From NCBI GenBank assembly GCA_033239525.1, contig BSYO01000024.1, forward strand, positions 8,827,991-8,891,990: a stretch of DNA of 64,000 nt, read 5' to 3'. Both the position numbers and the translations under genes were made by a program. Below, one piece after another: positions 45,012 through 55,988 of this stretch; the first letter of the stretch is position 1; every line of letters starts with the position of its first letter. The notes under the pieces were generated by a model. That model searched no databases and had not been told where the DNA came from. It saw only the letters and a list, made by a program, of their open reading frames with translations. Source of the DNA: Nepenthes gracilis. Taxonomy: Eukaryota > Streptophyta > Magnoliopsida > Caryophyllales > Nepenthaceae.

Positions 45012-45023
45012 TCTCTGATACCA
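45012..45023 (-). promoter_or_regulatory. Primer-binding site of L
   Basis: Minus-strand TGGTATCAGAGA, two bases inside the right LTR. Confidence 0.88.
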
Positions 45024-45025
45024 AT

Positions 45026-48000
45026 TGTGACGAAACGGATTTTTTTTTTTTTAAAAGTTTCCTTCAAACAGATAACATGATTAACGGTCTAAATATAAGG
45101 CAAGACTTCTGCAGAAATTTCGGCAGAGTCTCCTTTGTAACTGGTTGAAAACCCAAAAATACAATCCTGTATAACCATCCATAACAAGCACACAACTATC
45201 CATCATTCACAATTCCTACAACAAACATTCACAGGATCACATGTGCCATCCATGGCACAAACCCATAAAGCATTTACTACTCTAACGGTTTATTAACGAG
45301 ATGCCATCTAGGACCTGCACAATAAATCCAGAGTATATAGCGGAAGTAACCGAGAACCCGCGAAGCATAGCATATTCTCTTCTACTATCATACACATCAT
45401 ATGCTTTCTTTACGAAAATCAACATGTTCTAGGACATCAAAATCATAAGATCTCGTATACAAAATCATATGCAACTAGGCCTTTACGTCGACAGGCCTCT
45501 CCAAAATAGCTCCACTATGCTATGGTCCTCAAAAGTCTTCAAGAAGCTTCTCTCTCTGCTTACTCTTCTTCGTCGGGTAAAAGCTTTACTGTCTCATCTG
45601 GAGGGGGGTAAAACACTAAAACAGTGAGCCGAGGCCCAGCAAGGTACATGCATATGAACTATAAAACGATTATGCCAAAACGATCATATAACCATGTAAA
45701 ACCATAATGTTTAATCAAACATCATCTGAAAAAGAACTGTAAAGACATGCTATAACGATATTAAATCTCATGCTTCATAAATCATATCACTATGGGCTGT
45801 AAAACTATAACTATAAACTATACTGATGCATGGTAAAACTGAAAACGATACTTTATACTGTTCACTGTCATCTTTTCTCTGTATACGTTTCATTGTCATC
45901 TTTTCACTGTATACGTTTCATTGTCATCTTTTCACCAGATGATACTCTATCATCTTTTCACTGTACAATACATTTCATCTTTTTCTGTGACATATCTTAA
46001 CACTTTCAGACCCTGCCAGTGTACCCTACTAGCGGAAGGTGCGAATGATCGAGGATAGATTGTGTTCAGTCCACACAATCCAAGGCCTATCATGTCATAT
46101 CATATCATGTATATCCCATCCCGAGGGATATCTATACTGTGTGCCACCCGAAGGTCGGCCTATGTTCCTCTCGGCTTAACGCCCTTGAGGACGGGGCGGA
46201 CCATGAATCGCTCCATGGACAGAGCTATCCTCGATTACCACCGTAAGTTCTAAGGCCTCACCCAAGAACTTACCCGGATCAGAATCGATCTCGGGTCCCA
46301 AAATAACTCTAACGGAAATCATCTCTTTATCGAAAATCCCATTTTCGAAATCAAACTTTCACAACACAATTTCAGCACTTCTTTAAATTTACATGGAAAT
46401 TTTGTCGGTATACGTTCGTACATATTTTCGAAAACAAACTATACAGGAAGCTTCATTTCGATGTCAATTAACTTTCATATAATAGAAGCTACGATTAAAA
46501 CTCATCAAAACCTCTTCATTTTCGTACATGGGGCTTCGCCAAAACCTTTGAACTCAAATCGGTCTCTTACTTGCACATATTTCCTGAAATTAATGTCATA
46601 GATGCCATGCATATACATTAAATCATGCAATTTACTCAAACTATACAACATTTTCGAGCTAGAGTTTCATCACATACTTTTCAAGAGAAATTGAATACCA
46701 TTTTCATGCTCCTTCACGAAATCGAAGCCAAATTTTGCAATAAACATGGATAAACACAAATCTAACCGAGTAATCGAAGTAAACATGCTTCATGTGCTTT
46801 AAACATGCATCATCAACATTTAGGGCATTTTCAACGGTTTTAAAGCACGAGAAATCAAGATGGTGAAAAAATGTCCAAGTACACTTGCTCGAGCTCGTTC
46901 TACCATTATTTTACCCAGATCGAATCACAACTGTGGTCTCTCCCCTTTCTTTCTTGTCGTGCTTGCTGTTGTGCCTCAACTTCCTCTCTCTACAAACACA
47001 TATCACTTAATCGGCATTTAAACAATGAAGTATTACACAAAATATCGTCCGATATTTTCGGAAGAGTAGTACCCATGTACAGTGCACGTGAACAGTGCAC
47101 ACGTGCCCGAATCAGTTGATTCTCGGAATTTTGGACATCCAACAGGTAATCTATAGAACCCGAGGCATGGGTAACTATAATCTCAAATCAATTTATACAT
47201 TTAACTCCAAATAGAAGCTCAAACGGTGTCCGGGCGCGGGTCAAGGGCTTCGCGAACGAGTTTCTATTAAATTCCACAATTCCGGATAAACGATTACGGA
47301 ATTCTTTCAAGGCTCCCGGATGCCACAAACGGGTCAAATCTCGCGAGATTCGGCATCCGGTCGATATATACGTACAATTGGGATACGGGGATTCATATTC
47401 TAGGGTCATTTCATCATTTCACAAAGGTGACAACACGCAAAATCCACCTTCGGCCTCGGGTGAACAGTAACAGCGCTCCTTTAACGGGCTCGGACGCCGC
47501 GAACGGGTCCAAACGTGCAAGATCGGACCCACGGCCGACTTATATACATCATTGGGACGTGGGGATTCCAATTTTGGGGTCAATTTCATGGTTCGAGGCC
47601 TGGAAATGGGAAACCCCCAAAATCCCGTAGGTTAGGGTTTCGGTAAAACCCACCCGGGCGAATCGGACACAATCGGACAACTAACCACATTTTCATGGAC
47701 CTCAAGGCATGGGTTTTCAATATCCTAACATTCCCCGTGGGTATCGACACAAAATACCCAACGAAAATACACAAAACATCGAAAGAGAACGAGAAGTGGG
47801 TATGAGAACACTTGCCTCGACGCGTGCTTTCTCCTTTATACCTGGCTTTCGGGCGGAATCGGACTCCCGGGCTCGATCTCCCTTCTTCTCTCTCCAGTCG
47901 CGCCCCTCTCTCTCTCTCTAAAACCCTCGGCCGATCGCGAAATGAGGGAAAATGAAAACGCGGCGCGAATATATATCGGTCGGCCGCTCGGCGGCCGGCG

Positions 48001-48273
48001 AGCGGAGCGGCCAGGCCACGGGTGGCCACCGCCGAGCCCCTCGAGCGGCCGGGCGAGCGGCCAGGTCACGGCGGTTACGCTTTATCCGCTCGAGCCGTGG
48101 GCTCGAGCGCCAAAGCAGCTCAAGCCCTGGGGCAGGCTTCAGCCGGCCGGACCCGAATGATTTTTCCGATTTTTCTTCCAATACCAAACCTTAATCATCC
48201 CATAAGATTAGTATTGATCATTAATATACTATTCACCTCATAATTGTCGAGTTCACAAATCCGGAACCTCACA
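45026..48273 (-). repeat. 5-prime LTR of L
   Basis: 3248 bp, TGTGACGAAACGG ... GGAACCTCACA in plus orientation. Two 28-bp units of TGTATACGTTTCATTGTCATC type occur at 45881-45936. A TATA box (minus strand, 47835-47840) is followed by the TCGAGGCAAGT block (47810-47820). A strongly GC-rich, CpG-dense stretch is at 47940-48150. Open frames across the GC-rich part are incidental. Confidence 0.82.
47810..47840 (-). promoter_or_regulatory. Promoter-like block of L LTR
   Basis: On the minus strand TATAAA (47835-47840) precedes TCGAGGCAAGT (47810-47820), as in GYP2 and GYP3 LTRs. It likely marks the transcription start region. Confidence 0.55.
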
Positions 48274-48785
48274 TCACCAATGAATAAGCGACTAATCAAA
48301 ACTTAAGTTATATATATTTCTACATAATTAAAGGTCATACGCTATTATTCAGAACCTGTAGGTGGACCATTATCCATAAAACCCTATAGATATGGCTGAA
48401 TACCTTTTTTAACCTATAGATGATAGGTTCAAATTTTGATTATCACTATAATATACTAGGCATGTCATAATACAATTCTGTTAATTCTTTATAATGGTCA
48501 ATATACAAATAAATGTAAAATTCTATGTAAATATAAATATATTCTTTATATTTTCTCATACTGGAAAAAATATTCTTATCTTTCAACTTATGTAGAGATT
48601 TTCTTCTTTATTTCTTCAAATATATAGAATGCAATACATCATAAGTCTCATAGGAACTTGAATATGCAATTTTAAAGCATGCAAAAGTTATAACAAGTAA
48701 TTTACAAACACATAGAAATTATTCATTATAAAAATTATAGGAAATCAGTGTAGCTAATGTAATTTCATTACTTCATTTCCGTTAC
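48274..48785 (-). repeat. 5-prime LTR of X, second segment
   Basis: Aligns with about 33215-33720 of the left LTR (AATGAATAAGCGACTAATCAAAACTTAAG and ATATAGAATGCAATACATCATAAGTC). It is cut at 48785 by the GYP3 insertion. Confidence 0.75.
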
Positions 48786-49424
48786 TGTGACGGATCAAAA
48801 ATTTTACCAAAAATTCAGCAAAGTTTCGTCTATAAAATTGACATCCGTCAAATACAAAACATGTATAAAAACCTGTACAGAATCCCCAACATACATACAA
48901 CATAAACATAGGATCCCAATTGCCACAACAAACACACGGGTAGCACCGACGTTGTAACTCTGGTACAACGCCGGCTCAAAAAGGATGTCAGCAAGGAACT
49001 AATTACAACAATAAAGATACTTATGGAAGCTACTACATCTATCAATGAATAGCAAAAACTATATATACATCCATCATTATCATGACATACATATACATAA
49101 CCATCAGTATCAAAATAATTATTACAATATCCATGCCTTATATAAAATAACAAAACTAAATCCTTGAAAGCTTCCCAATCCATATCAGCTGCCTATCCTG
49201 CACTTACAACCCATTCAGACTCATCGGATATAATGGCTTGCTCATCTGGAAGGAAAGAGAAGCAATGATGAGCTAACAGCCCAATAAGTACAACATAATC
49301 AAAAGTGGTACACAACATAAACGAAGATAAGTAAGGAAAAGAGACAGTCATGAAATAAATACATAAACGGGAACATGATCAAATATACTTTGGAATATAA
49401 TTTACTTTTCTTTGGAAAATACTT
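48786..49424 (-). repeat. 3-prime LTR of GYP3, left segment
   Basis: Begins TGTGACGGATC, the same terminus type as S1 and L. It is interrupted by GYP2 after the TACTT duplication. Confidence 0.8.
49420..49424. repeat. Target-site duplication TACTT of GYP2 (left)
   Basis: TACTT here and at 58419-58423, exactly flanking the two LTR ends. Confidence 0.9.
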
Positions 49425-51846
49425 TGTAATATTCATATCCCAATTTGAATTATTTTAATATTTATTGTGGTTTTAGGTATTTCGGATGTGGTAAAAATAA
49501 ATTAAAATATTGTAAAATTTTTAAGGAATGATCGAAATCGCAGAGTGGCACCCGAGGTGCGCCTGTGCTGTTATTCGAATACCGAATTGGGTTTAGGATT
49601 AAAAAAGAAAATTGAATATTTATATATATAATAATATTAATAATATAATATATAAAAAAAGAAGAAAAAGTGAAAGAATGGGAATCAGAGAAGGGGATCG
49701 GGGAGAGAGAAGGAGAAGGAGAAGAGGAGAGAGAGGGGGGTTAGGGTTTCACGCAGAGTAAGAAGGAGAAAGAGGAGAAGGAGAGGAGAAAGCAGAAGGG
49801 GTCGGCGGCGATGGCAATCTGCTGGTGGTCATCGGCAGCTCGTGATGGTCATGGGCTGAGGCGATTGGTGGCAGAGCTGCGCAAGAAGAGCAAAGGCGGC
49901 TGCACAACAGCACCAACGCCAGCCGGGTGAGGCCATGGAGGCCGGCGACGGCCATGTGAGGCGGCGCAGTGGTGGAGTGGCGGCTGCGGCGTGCAACAGC
50001 AGCGCGAGCTGTGCGAGGAAAGAGAGATCGACGATGGGCCGTGCAAGGAGAGAAGCCACGCAAGAGAGAGGACGGTAGCCAGACGGGAGGCAGCGGTGGT
50101 GATGGTGGTGGCCGAGAAGGCCGTTAGAGGTGGCAGGCAGCAATAGCAGTGTGGCCGAGGCCGTGCGCAGAGTGGAGAGAGGGCAGCGCAAGGCGTGGGT
50201 GAGATAGGAGAGAGAAAGGCACAAATCGGGTGCTTCGGGACATCATTTCTTCAGATCTGCATAGTATAAAGTCGAGGCAAGTATCCTCTAACCCTATCCT
50301 TGGTCTGATTTGATTTCTGATGCATTTTAACTACTGTGGGAAATTTTACGAGCATGCATGTATTTTTATATACACCCAATTTATTAATTATGTACATGCA
50401 AGTATGTTTTATCGGTTATGCGATAATTTTATACTGGTATTTATGATTTGAAGGATTTTCAAATACCCAGACAGTATATATATATATTTGTGTATCCATA
50501 TATTGTGAAACCATAAATCAGGCATTACATTAATCATGCATGCTGCCAGAGGCGAGGTCACTATGGGACCATGGCGGTCTGAGATCCGATGGATCGTTTA
50601 TGTGATCTGATGCATGAGATATTGGTCGCGCTCCCAACCGGGAGGCTTAGTCCCGACGGGGACGTATGTGATAAGCTTCTTCCAATGGAAGGAAGGTTGA
50701 AACATTTAGTAGCTAACCTATCACACTATATATTTAAATGAGAACCATCATAAAGAACTGACGAAACTAATATATTCGAACGTCCTAATATATAACTAAA
50801 ACTTAATGTTACATCCAAAGCCATGGGTAGTAAAATATAGTGAGTAAGTTCCTAATCTATGGGAGACAAAGTACATGGATGGCCTTGAGCTACTGGCCTA
50901 AATCGTAGCCGATATAGCGGTGGTTACTAGACGAGGGCAAACCTTCCTCAAGTTGGTATTATTTATCTTTGGTTCTCCGATTTCGTACATACTTTGTAGT
51001 TCGCATATATTTGGGTGGAGGATGATTTTGAGATACACTGATTGGCCAACAATTAGGTAATAGGAATATCTCGTACGTATAAATGTGATAAATCTGAAAC
51101 ATGTTTTGATTTATATTTTAGTTCCCGCGGTCTTCTCTCAATTTTTGCATTATGAGATTTAGATCCGGACGATGGTATGTGTCCCACATGGATGTGGTGA
51201 CAGTCGTGATTATATAATGTCACCTCGGATCATATGATATGATATCGTCTATGAGATTTTACCGGATAGCAATTTATATGATTGTATCTCGATTGGACGA
51301 TTTAATACGGATGGTGATTTAATACAAGACTATTCCTCAATTTTTAGGGATTTCACGGACATTATATTTTGTTTTACATGGTTATTATATGATATCCCTC
51401 CCTCTGATTTGTGTACTGTATTATACGATAATAATACTTGCTGAGCTCTAAACTCACATTATCATATTTTATCCCTTCAAACTAGTGGCATAAACATACT
51501 TGTAGGAGTTCAAATGTGATTTTGACGTGGCATATCTCTATCGGTGAGTGGAGATATTTATGTTAGTATATTTCTAATCCCGATGATGTGTTATGATTAT
51601 TATTTATGGCCAGATGATGGACCTGACCCTTGAATGAGAAATATATTATGAAGTTGTATATTTGTTAGATAGCAAGTCATGTATTATGTTTATCCGGATT
51701 TATATCCGATAAAATCTTGTGTGAATTTTATTATATTGGGACCTATGTGTGTATGACTGTCACACCCGAATTGAATTTTTATGGTTAATAAAAATATTAT
51801 TATTGATTTTATTTTGACCTACATATGTTGTGTTCCTCAGTCACGA
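49425..51846 (+). repeat. 5-prime LTR of GYP2
   Basis: 2422 bp, starting TGTAATATTCATATCCC. Purine-rich, GC-rich block at 49655-50225 with GAGAGAG and GCGG runs. TATAAA at 50265-50270 followed by GTCGAGGCAAGTATCC (50271-50286). One unit of the GAGCTACTGGCC minisatellite core at about 50878-50921. Frames of 100-130 codons in the GC-rich block are low-complexity and not genes. Confidence 0.9.
50265..50286 (+). promoter_or_regulatory. Promoter-like block of GYP2 5-prime LTR
   Basis: TATAAA followed directly by GTCGAGGCAAGTATCC. The same arrangement is in the 3-prime LTR at 56815-56836, with the second part slightly mutated. Confidence 0.6.
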
Positions 51847-51852
51847 TAGAGG

Positions 51853-51864
51853 TGGTATTAGAGA
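51853..51864 (+). promoter_or_regulatory. Primer-binding site of GYP2
   Basis: TGGTATTAGAGA, a single C-to-T change from the tRNA-Met site. Confidence 0.8.
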
Positions 51865-51879
51865 AAAGGTCAAAAGGAG

Positions 51880-52859
51880 AGGTATTTTTTGGTCATCTTG
51901 GATAAGAAATTGATTGAATATTTGGCGCGATAAGTGTAGCCTATAGTGAAAAATGAAAATTTGAGTTGTAAATGTTTGAATTCGACTCGAAAAGTCGATT
52001 AATAGGCTGTGATGAGTTGCGCGAGCGACGTAATGGTTATTTGTTCTAGCAGCCGGATGAGAATTTGGTTGCTATGTGAATGAGGTCTGTTAGGGGTAAG
52101 ATGGAGCGTCCTTCGAATGATTATAAGTGAGCCAATTTGGAGGATTTTTGGGATGTTTAATCTCAATTAAGGCTTAAATTGAATTTCAGAAAGTGAAAGT
52201 GTTTGAGATTTTTGGTTGTTCCGATGAAGCTCGATCCATTGTCCATATGTTGGAGAGTGAGGCAAGCTAGTGGTGGGCTTCTCAGTGCCGTATTCCACTT
52301 TTTGTGGTGTTTTGTGAAGGCAATTTTGGGAGAATCACTCTCCGTTTGGTATTCAGGATAGTAAGGACGATGAATTTAGTTTGTGAAGGTACAGGAATAA
52401 GTCTGTGGCCTTTGAGATTGTATATAAATATTGTATATTTTTCTAATTTTTAGAACGAGCTTTGATAAGTCTACCCCTGACAGGTAAACCTTTGATCTGT
52501 TAAGTTTGTGGACTCCGATGTCCGGTTTAGATTTGTAGATATCAGTGGTTGGTTGATCTAATTTTATTTGATGAGTCAGACTTTGATGTGATATTAGGAG
52601 TGATTTGGTTGGCAAGACACCACATTAATGTAGATGATTTTGGTAAAAATAATCTAATTTGCAATTTGGGTTATGAATTTTAAATATCAAGAAGAGCTGA
52701 TCGAGATCCAATGAAATTGATATCGTTCTGCCTATAAGTATTTGATGAGAATGTGTTCCAAGTTTAGTTGGCATATGTGGCCATATCTGGGAGTCATTTT
52801 GTGGTCATTAATAATTTTCTAGTTTTATGGTAATTTGAGGCTATTTCTTAGAAAATTAA
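51880..52859 (+). pseudogene. GYP2 gag and protease remnants
   Basis: Gag is visible as VFEIFGCSDEARSIVHMLES followed by a stop and WW (about 52199-52283), matching the FxVxGCxDxxKVxxAxxxLEGEAxxWW block of gypsy gag. The protease end is visible as LILFDESDFDVILGVIWLAR then HHINVD (about 52555-52636), matching DFDVILGMDWLxxHxxxxDC. The D-S-G part of the protease was not found. Everything between is shifted or stopped. Confidence 0.65.
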
Positions 52860-53342
52860 TGTATAGTCCCACATCGGATGGGGAGGTGAACGAAGCGTGC
52901 CTTTATAATGGCGTGGATACCTCTTCCTTGTGGACGCATTTTGGGAGCGGTGGACTATGTCTGCCAGGAACAAAACCGTGTGGGCTGCGTGATGGCTTGG
53001 GACGCCGTGAAGTTCCCCCGGCCCAAAGCTGACAATATCCAAATGCGAATGTGTCGGGGTCGTTACAGATGGTATCAGAGCCGGGATTCAGTCCAGTGTG
53101 CTAGCAAGGACGCTGGGTCCCCAAGGGGGTGGACTGTAGAGTCCCACATCGGATGGAGAGGTGAACGAAGTGTGCCTTTATCAGGGCGTGGATACCTCTT
53201 CCTTGTGGACGCGTTTTGGTGGCGGTGGACTTTGTCTGCCAGGAACAAAACCGTGCGGGCCGCGTGATGGCTTGGGACGCCGTGAAGTTTCCCAGACCCA
53301 AAGCGGACAATATCCACATGCGGATGTGCCGGGGTTGTTACA
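52860..53342 (+). mobile_element. TRIM element 2
   Basis: 483 bp. The LTRs are 52860-53067 and 53135-53342 (208 bp each, nearly identical; TGTA...TTACA). The primer site TGGTATCAGAGCC at 53070-53082 is a perfect match to the plant consensus. A purine-rich run CCAAGGGGGTGGAC precedes the second LTR. The flanks ATTAA and AATAG do not match, so the target duplication is lost. It is the same family as TRIM1 but longer and better preserved. It lies between the protease and reverse transcriptase remnants of GYP2. There is no coding capacity. Confidence 0.92.
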
Positions 53343-55988
53343 AATAGTCTAGATTGTCTTTTAATTGGTAATTGAGGTTGTATTGAATCACTTTGAATCG
53401 CTGAGGAGTGGCATCGATTGAATGTTTTACCGTACAGAGCTTTAGTGTCTTTGGGATGAGCTAGACAATCGATGAGATTATCTATGAATTATTGAAGATT
53501 TAATTCGTTGGGAAAATGAATCATTTGATAAGCAAATGTTAAAAATTGATAGGTGATTTGTTTGATCAATGGTTAGGGCTGGATATATTCTAAAATCAAT
53601 CTGTATTCGGAGTATTGTCAACTAAACTGAATGAGAGATTGTGCCGGAGATAGCCCTCGAGATAAAGGTACAGTCATTGTGAGCTTTGGTAGCGCTTTGG
53701 GTTAGTGATTTTATTGGCGTCTTTTATGGATCTTTTGAATCGGATATTTCGGTCGTATTTGGCTCTATTTGTGATGGTAGGACTGTGTCATAGTTGCGAA
53801 GGTAGTCAATTGTTTGCCTAATTGAGGAGATGTGAGTTGGTTGGAAGTAGTATTATTTGGGGTGTCTTGTTTCTTCGATGGCATGTTTGTAGATTTGCAG
53901 AAGATCGAAGCATTGGCTGGTTGGAAAATACCATCGTTTATCGCAAAGATGCGCGATTTCTTCGATCTGGTTGAATCCGTAAGGTGATTTATTGAGGATT
54001 CTTCGAGAATTGTAGCTTTCATGGGACATTTGGCTTCGAAGCGATTGGTGTTCATTAGAATTGTTAGGGGAGCTTTGAAAAAATGTAGGGCAGATTACTG
54101 ACAAGGTCGATTTAGTCGATCCTTGATGAATCTAGTTAATCTGTAGTAGGTTGTGATACTTCCGAGAAAGATTTGAGGTTATGTTTTAATGCAGTGTATT
54201 TTAGTAGTTGCCTATGGGTTCAGCAATTAAATGCCTATGATTAATGTTACTCCACTTATAGCTTGGAGTTAGCGGTTGAGGTTTTTGCTTTGAAAATTTT
54301 AAAATGTTATTTATATAGAGATAGTTATGGTTCAATTTGATTATAATGGTTTGGAGAAATGATTTCGTAAAATAAGTTAATCATGTGGCAATGTAAGTGG
54401 GTGGATCGCTTAAGTGCTGTTATAAGAGTTTTGGTGTCAGTCAAAAAGGAGAATATTATTGGCAATGTTTTGGATTGAAATTCCTCGGATTTGATGTGTC
54501 ATATGTTCATAATAGAAAGCGGAACATGAGCAGCATCCATAATTTTGCTTTGGGATTGCCAAGAACAGTAATAAATATGGATATGGTTTAGGTATTTGTG
54601 GATTTGGTTGACAATGTTGGCCCATTTATTGCCAAATTGAATGATGTATTTGGATGAAAAGTTTGCTCGTCGGTCTGCTAACGAGATAATGAGGTTGCAG
54701 GATATTACAATTTTGAGGTTTCGATTGTGATCAGATGTTGTACCGAATTTCGGTGAAGGTTTGTTTTAGAAATTCAAGCATCGGGTTGAAATTTGATGTG
54801 GCGATAATTCGCAGTCAGGTGATCAGTCAGAGTAGTGTAACGGAAGCATGTGAGTCTGTAGCCTTCGATTGTATGACTCAATTTGGATTTTTAGATAGAG
54901 AATTTAATTTCAAATCCGGTTTGAGGACATTAATTATGTGGAGGTTTTGTTGAGTCCTGCAATTTTAGAAAAGTGGCAGCTTCGATTGGATCAATCTAAA
55001 ATCTCATGGGATAGAAGGAGATTTTTGCTGACAAGTGATAGGTGGATGGATCTATTCTCAACCTATACGTATGCTGTTCAGGACAGAATTGCATTAGGAG
55101 TTTGCATTGTAATATTTTCTGTCTTCGTTTTAAGCAAAGAAGCTGTAGAGTCAGTGAATAATCCCTACCAGGATTGGGCTTCGAGCCAATCTCTTATCTG
55201 CAAAAGAAGCTTTTGTGAAGATTAGAAGTGAAGTTCTTTTTGTTCGAGCGATCATGAAGTTACACGTGATCAAGCAGAGCCTCGATTGGTAGATGGAAGC
55301 CCGGAGAACAATTGAAATTGTCAGCAGCTTTTGTGCAGTTGGAGTGGTTTGAGTTCGTAAAAAGCGTCGAAGATTCTTCACCAGTGGAGTGGCGAGTTGA
55401 TCATGCATCTCGTGCCTGAAGGCAGAAGCCAAGATGAAGAAACCTTCGAGATTTTATTTCTGGTCTGCGTTGGACAGCGAGGAATTTGGTGGCAATTTGG
55501 ATGATGATGAAGTTGGTTCATCGCTTGCTAATCAAAAAGTCATTCTTGAGTTTGGTCATCAACACATTATCGAGAAGAGGAAAATGCAAGGTTTTCTAAT
55601 TTTGAGACATTTGATTGCGATTGGAAGCAGATGATTGATCAGAGTTGTGCAGTGGAAGCGTGTTGATTCCCGATTATCGGTCACAAGATTTGATTTGAGG
55701 ATTGAGATTAGATTCGCAGCCTGATTGGATGATCGAGAAGAGTGGTCAGATGTTTCTGAAAGTAACATGAAGAGAAGAATTTCTAGTGTCGGGGGCAAAC
55801 GATAGATTGAGGTTGACGTTCGATTGACCTTTTAAAGTTTTGCAGCGAATTGGAGAGGTGGCCAACAGATTGGCATTGCCCCGAGCTTGGTGGAATCATT
55901 ATGATGTATTTTGTGTATATATGTTGAGAGATATATGAGTTGACCCTTGGCATGTGATCGAGTGTGGATTGTTACTGATTTCAAAGCG
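53343..55988 (+). pseudogene. GYP2 pol remnants: reverse transcriptase, RNase H, integrase
   Basis: The order of relics is gypsy-like. Reverse transcriptase: GDLFDQWLGLDIF (about 53551-53590) and KIEALAGWKIPS (53902-53938), equivalents of IDDLFDQLxGAxxFSKID and KVEAVxxWxxP. RNase H: YSLELAVEVFALKILKCYLYRD (54256-54320). Integrase core: GLPRTVINMDMV then stop, VFVDLVDN (54550-54620), equivalent to GLPRTxxGxDAIWVIVDR. Integrase end: QRIGEVANRLALP then YDVFCVYMLRDI (55840-55940). No catalytic motif is intact, and the segments between are unreadable. Confidence 0.7.

Larger units (their letters stand above)
41786..48273 (-). mobile_element. Rearranged long-LTR non-autonomous gypsy element L
   Basis: Inserted in the right LTR of X. 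The right LTR (45026-48273, 3.25 kb) has a clean right end CCTCACA followed by TCACC, and a primer site at 45012-45023 on its left. The left side is not clean: 41786-43065 is a shortened mosaic copy of the same LTR and lacks its outer ~130 bp. The interior (about 43066-45011) has no recognised protein domain. It therefore resembles a large non-autonomous (LARD-like) element damaged after insertion. No target duplication remains on the left. Confidence 0.65.
32408..48785 (-). mobile_element. Tekay/Del-like gypsy element X, interrupted, right end outside window
   Basis: A minus-strand gypsy element. The left (3-prime) LTR is 32408-34657, followed by polypurine tract 34658-34676, pol and protease 34680-37890, gag 37900-38700, primer-site relic 41004-41016, and right (5-prime) LTR from 41019. 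The right LTR resumes at 48274-48785 after one insertion (41786-48273) and is then cut by GYP3 at 48786. A solo LTR (38721-40977) sits between gag and the primer site. The last ~0.9 kb of the right LTR must lie beyond GYP3, outside the window. All frames are decayed. Confidence 0.8.

Noticed and set aside
47586..48243. Overlapping open frames of 70-147 codons on both strands
   Set aside because: They result from high GC content in the L LTR lowering stop frequency. Arg/Pro-rich in every frame, no domain.
49749..50224. Minus-strand open frames of 65-131 codons (and the equivalents at 56295-56774)
   Set aside because: They lie in the GC-rich, purine-rich block of both GYP2 LTRs, are Ala/Ser/Leu-rich in all frames, and are broken differently in the two LTR copies. 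Not genes.
101..53082. TGGTATCAGAG sites considered as tRNA gene ends
   Set aside because: They are primer-binding sites complementary to tRNA-Met. No cloverleaf or tRNA body is next to any of them.
52835..53352. Several short open frames on both strands
   Set aside because: They fall inside TRIM2 LTRs and repeat in both LTR copies. TRIMs are non-coding.
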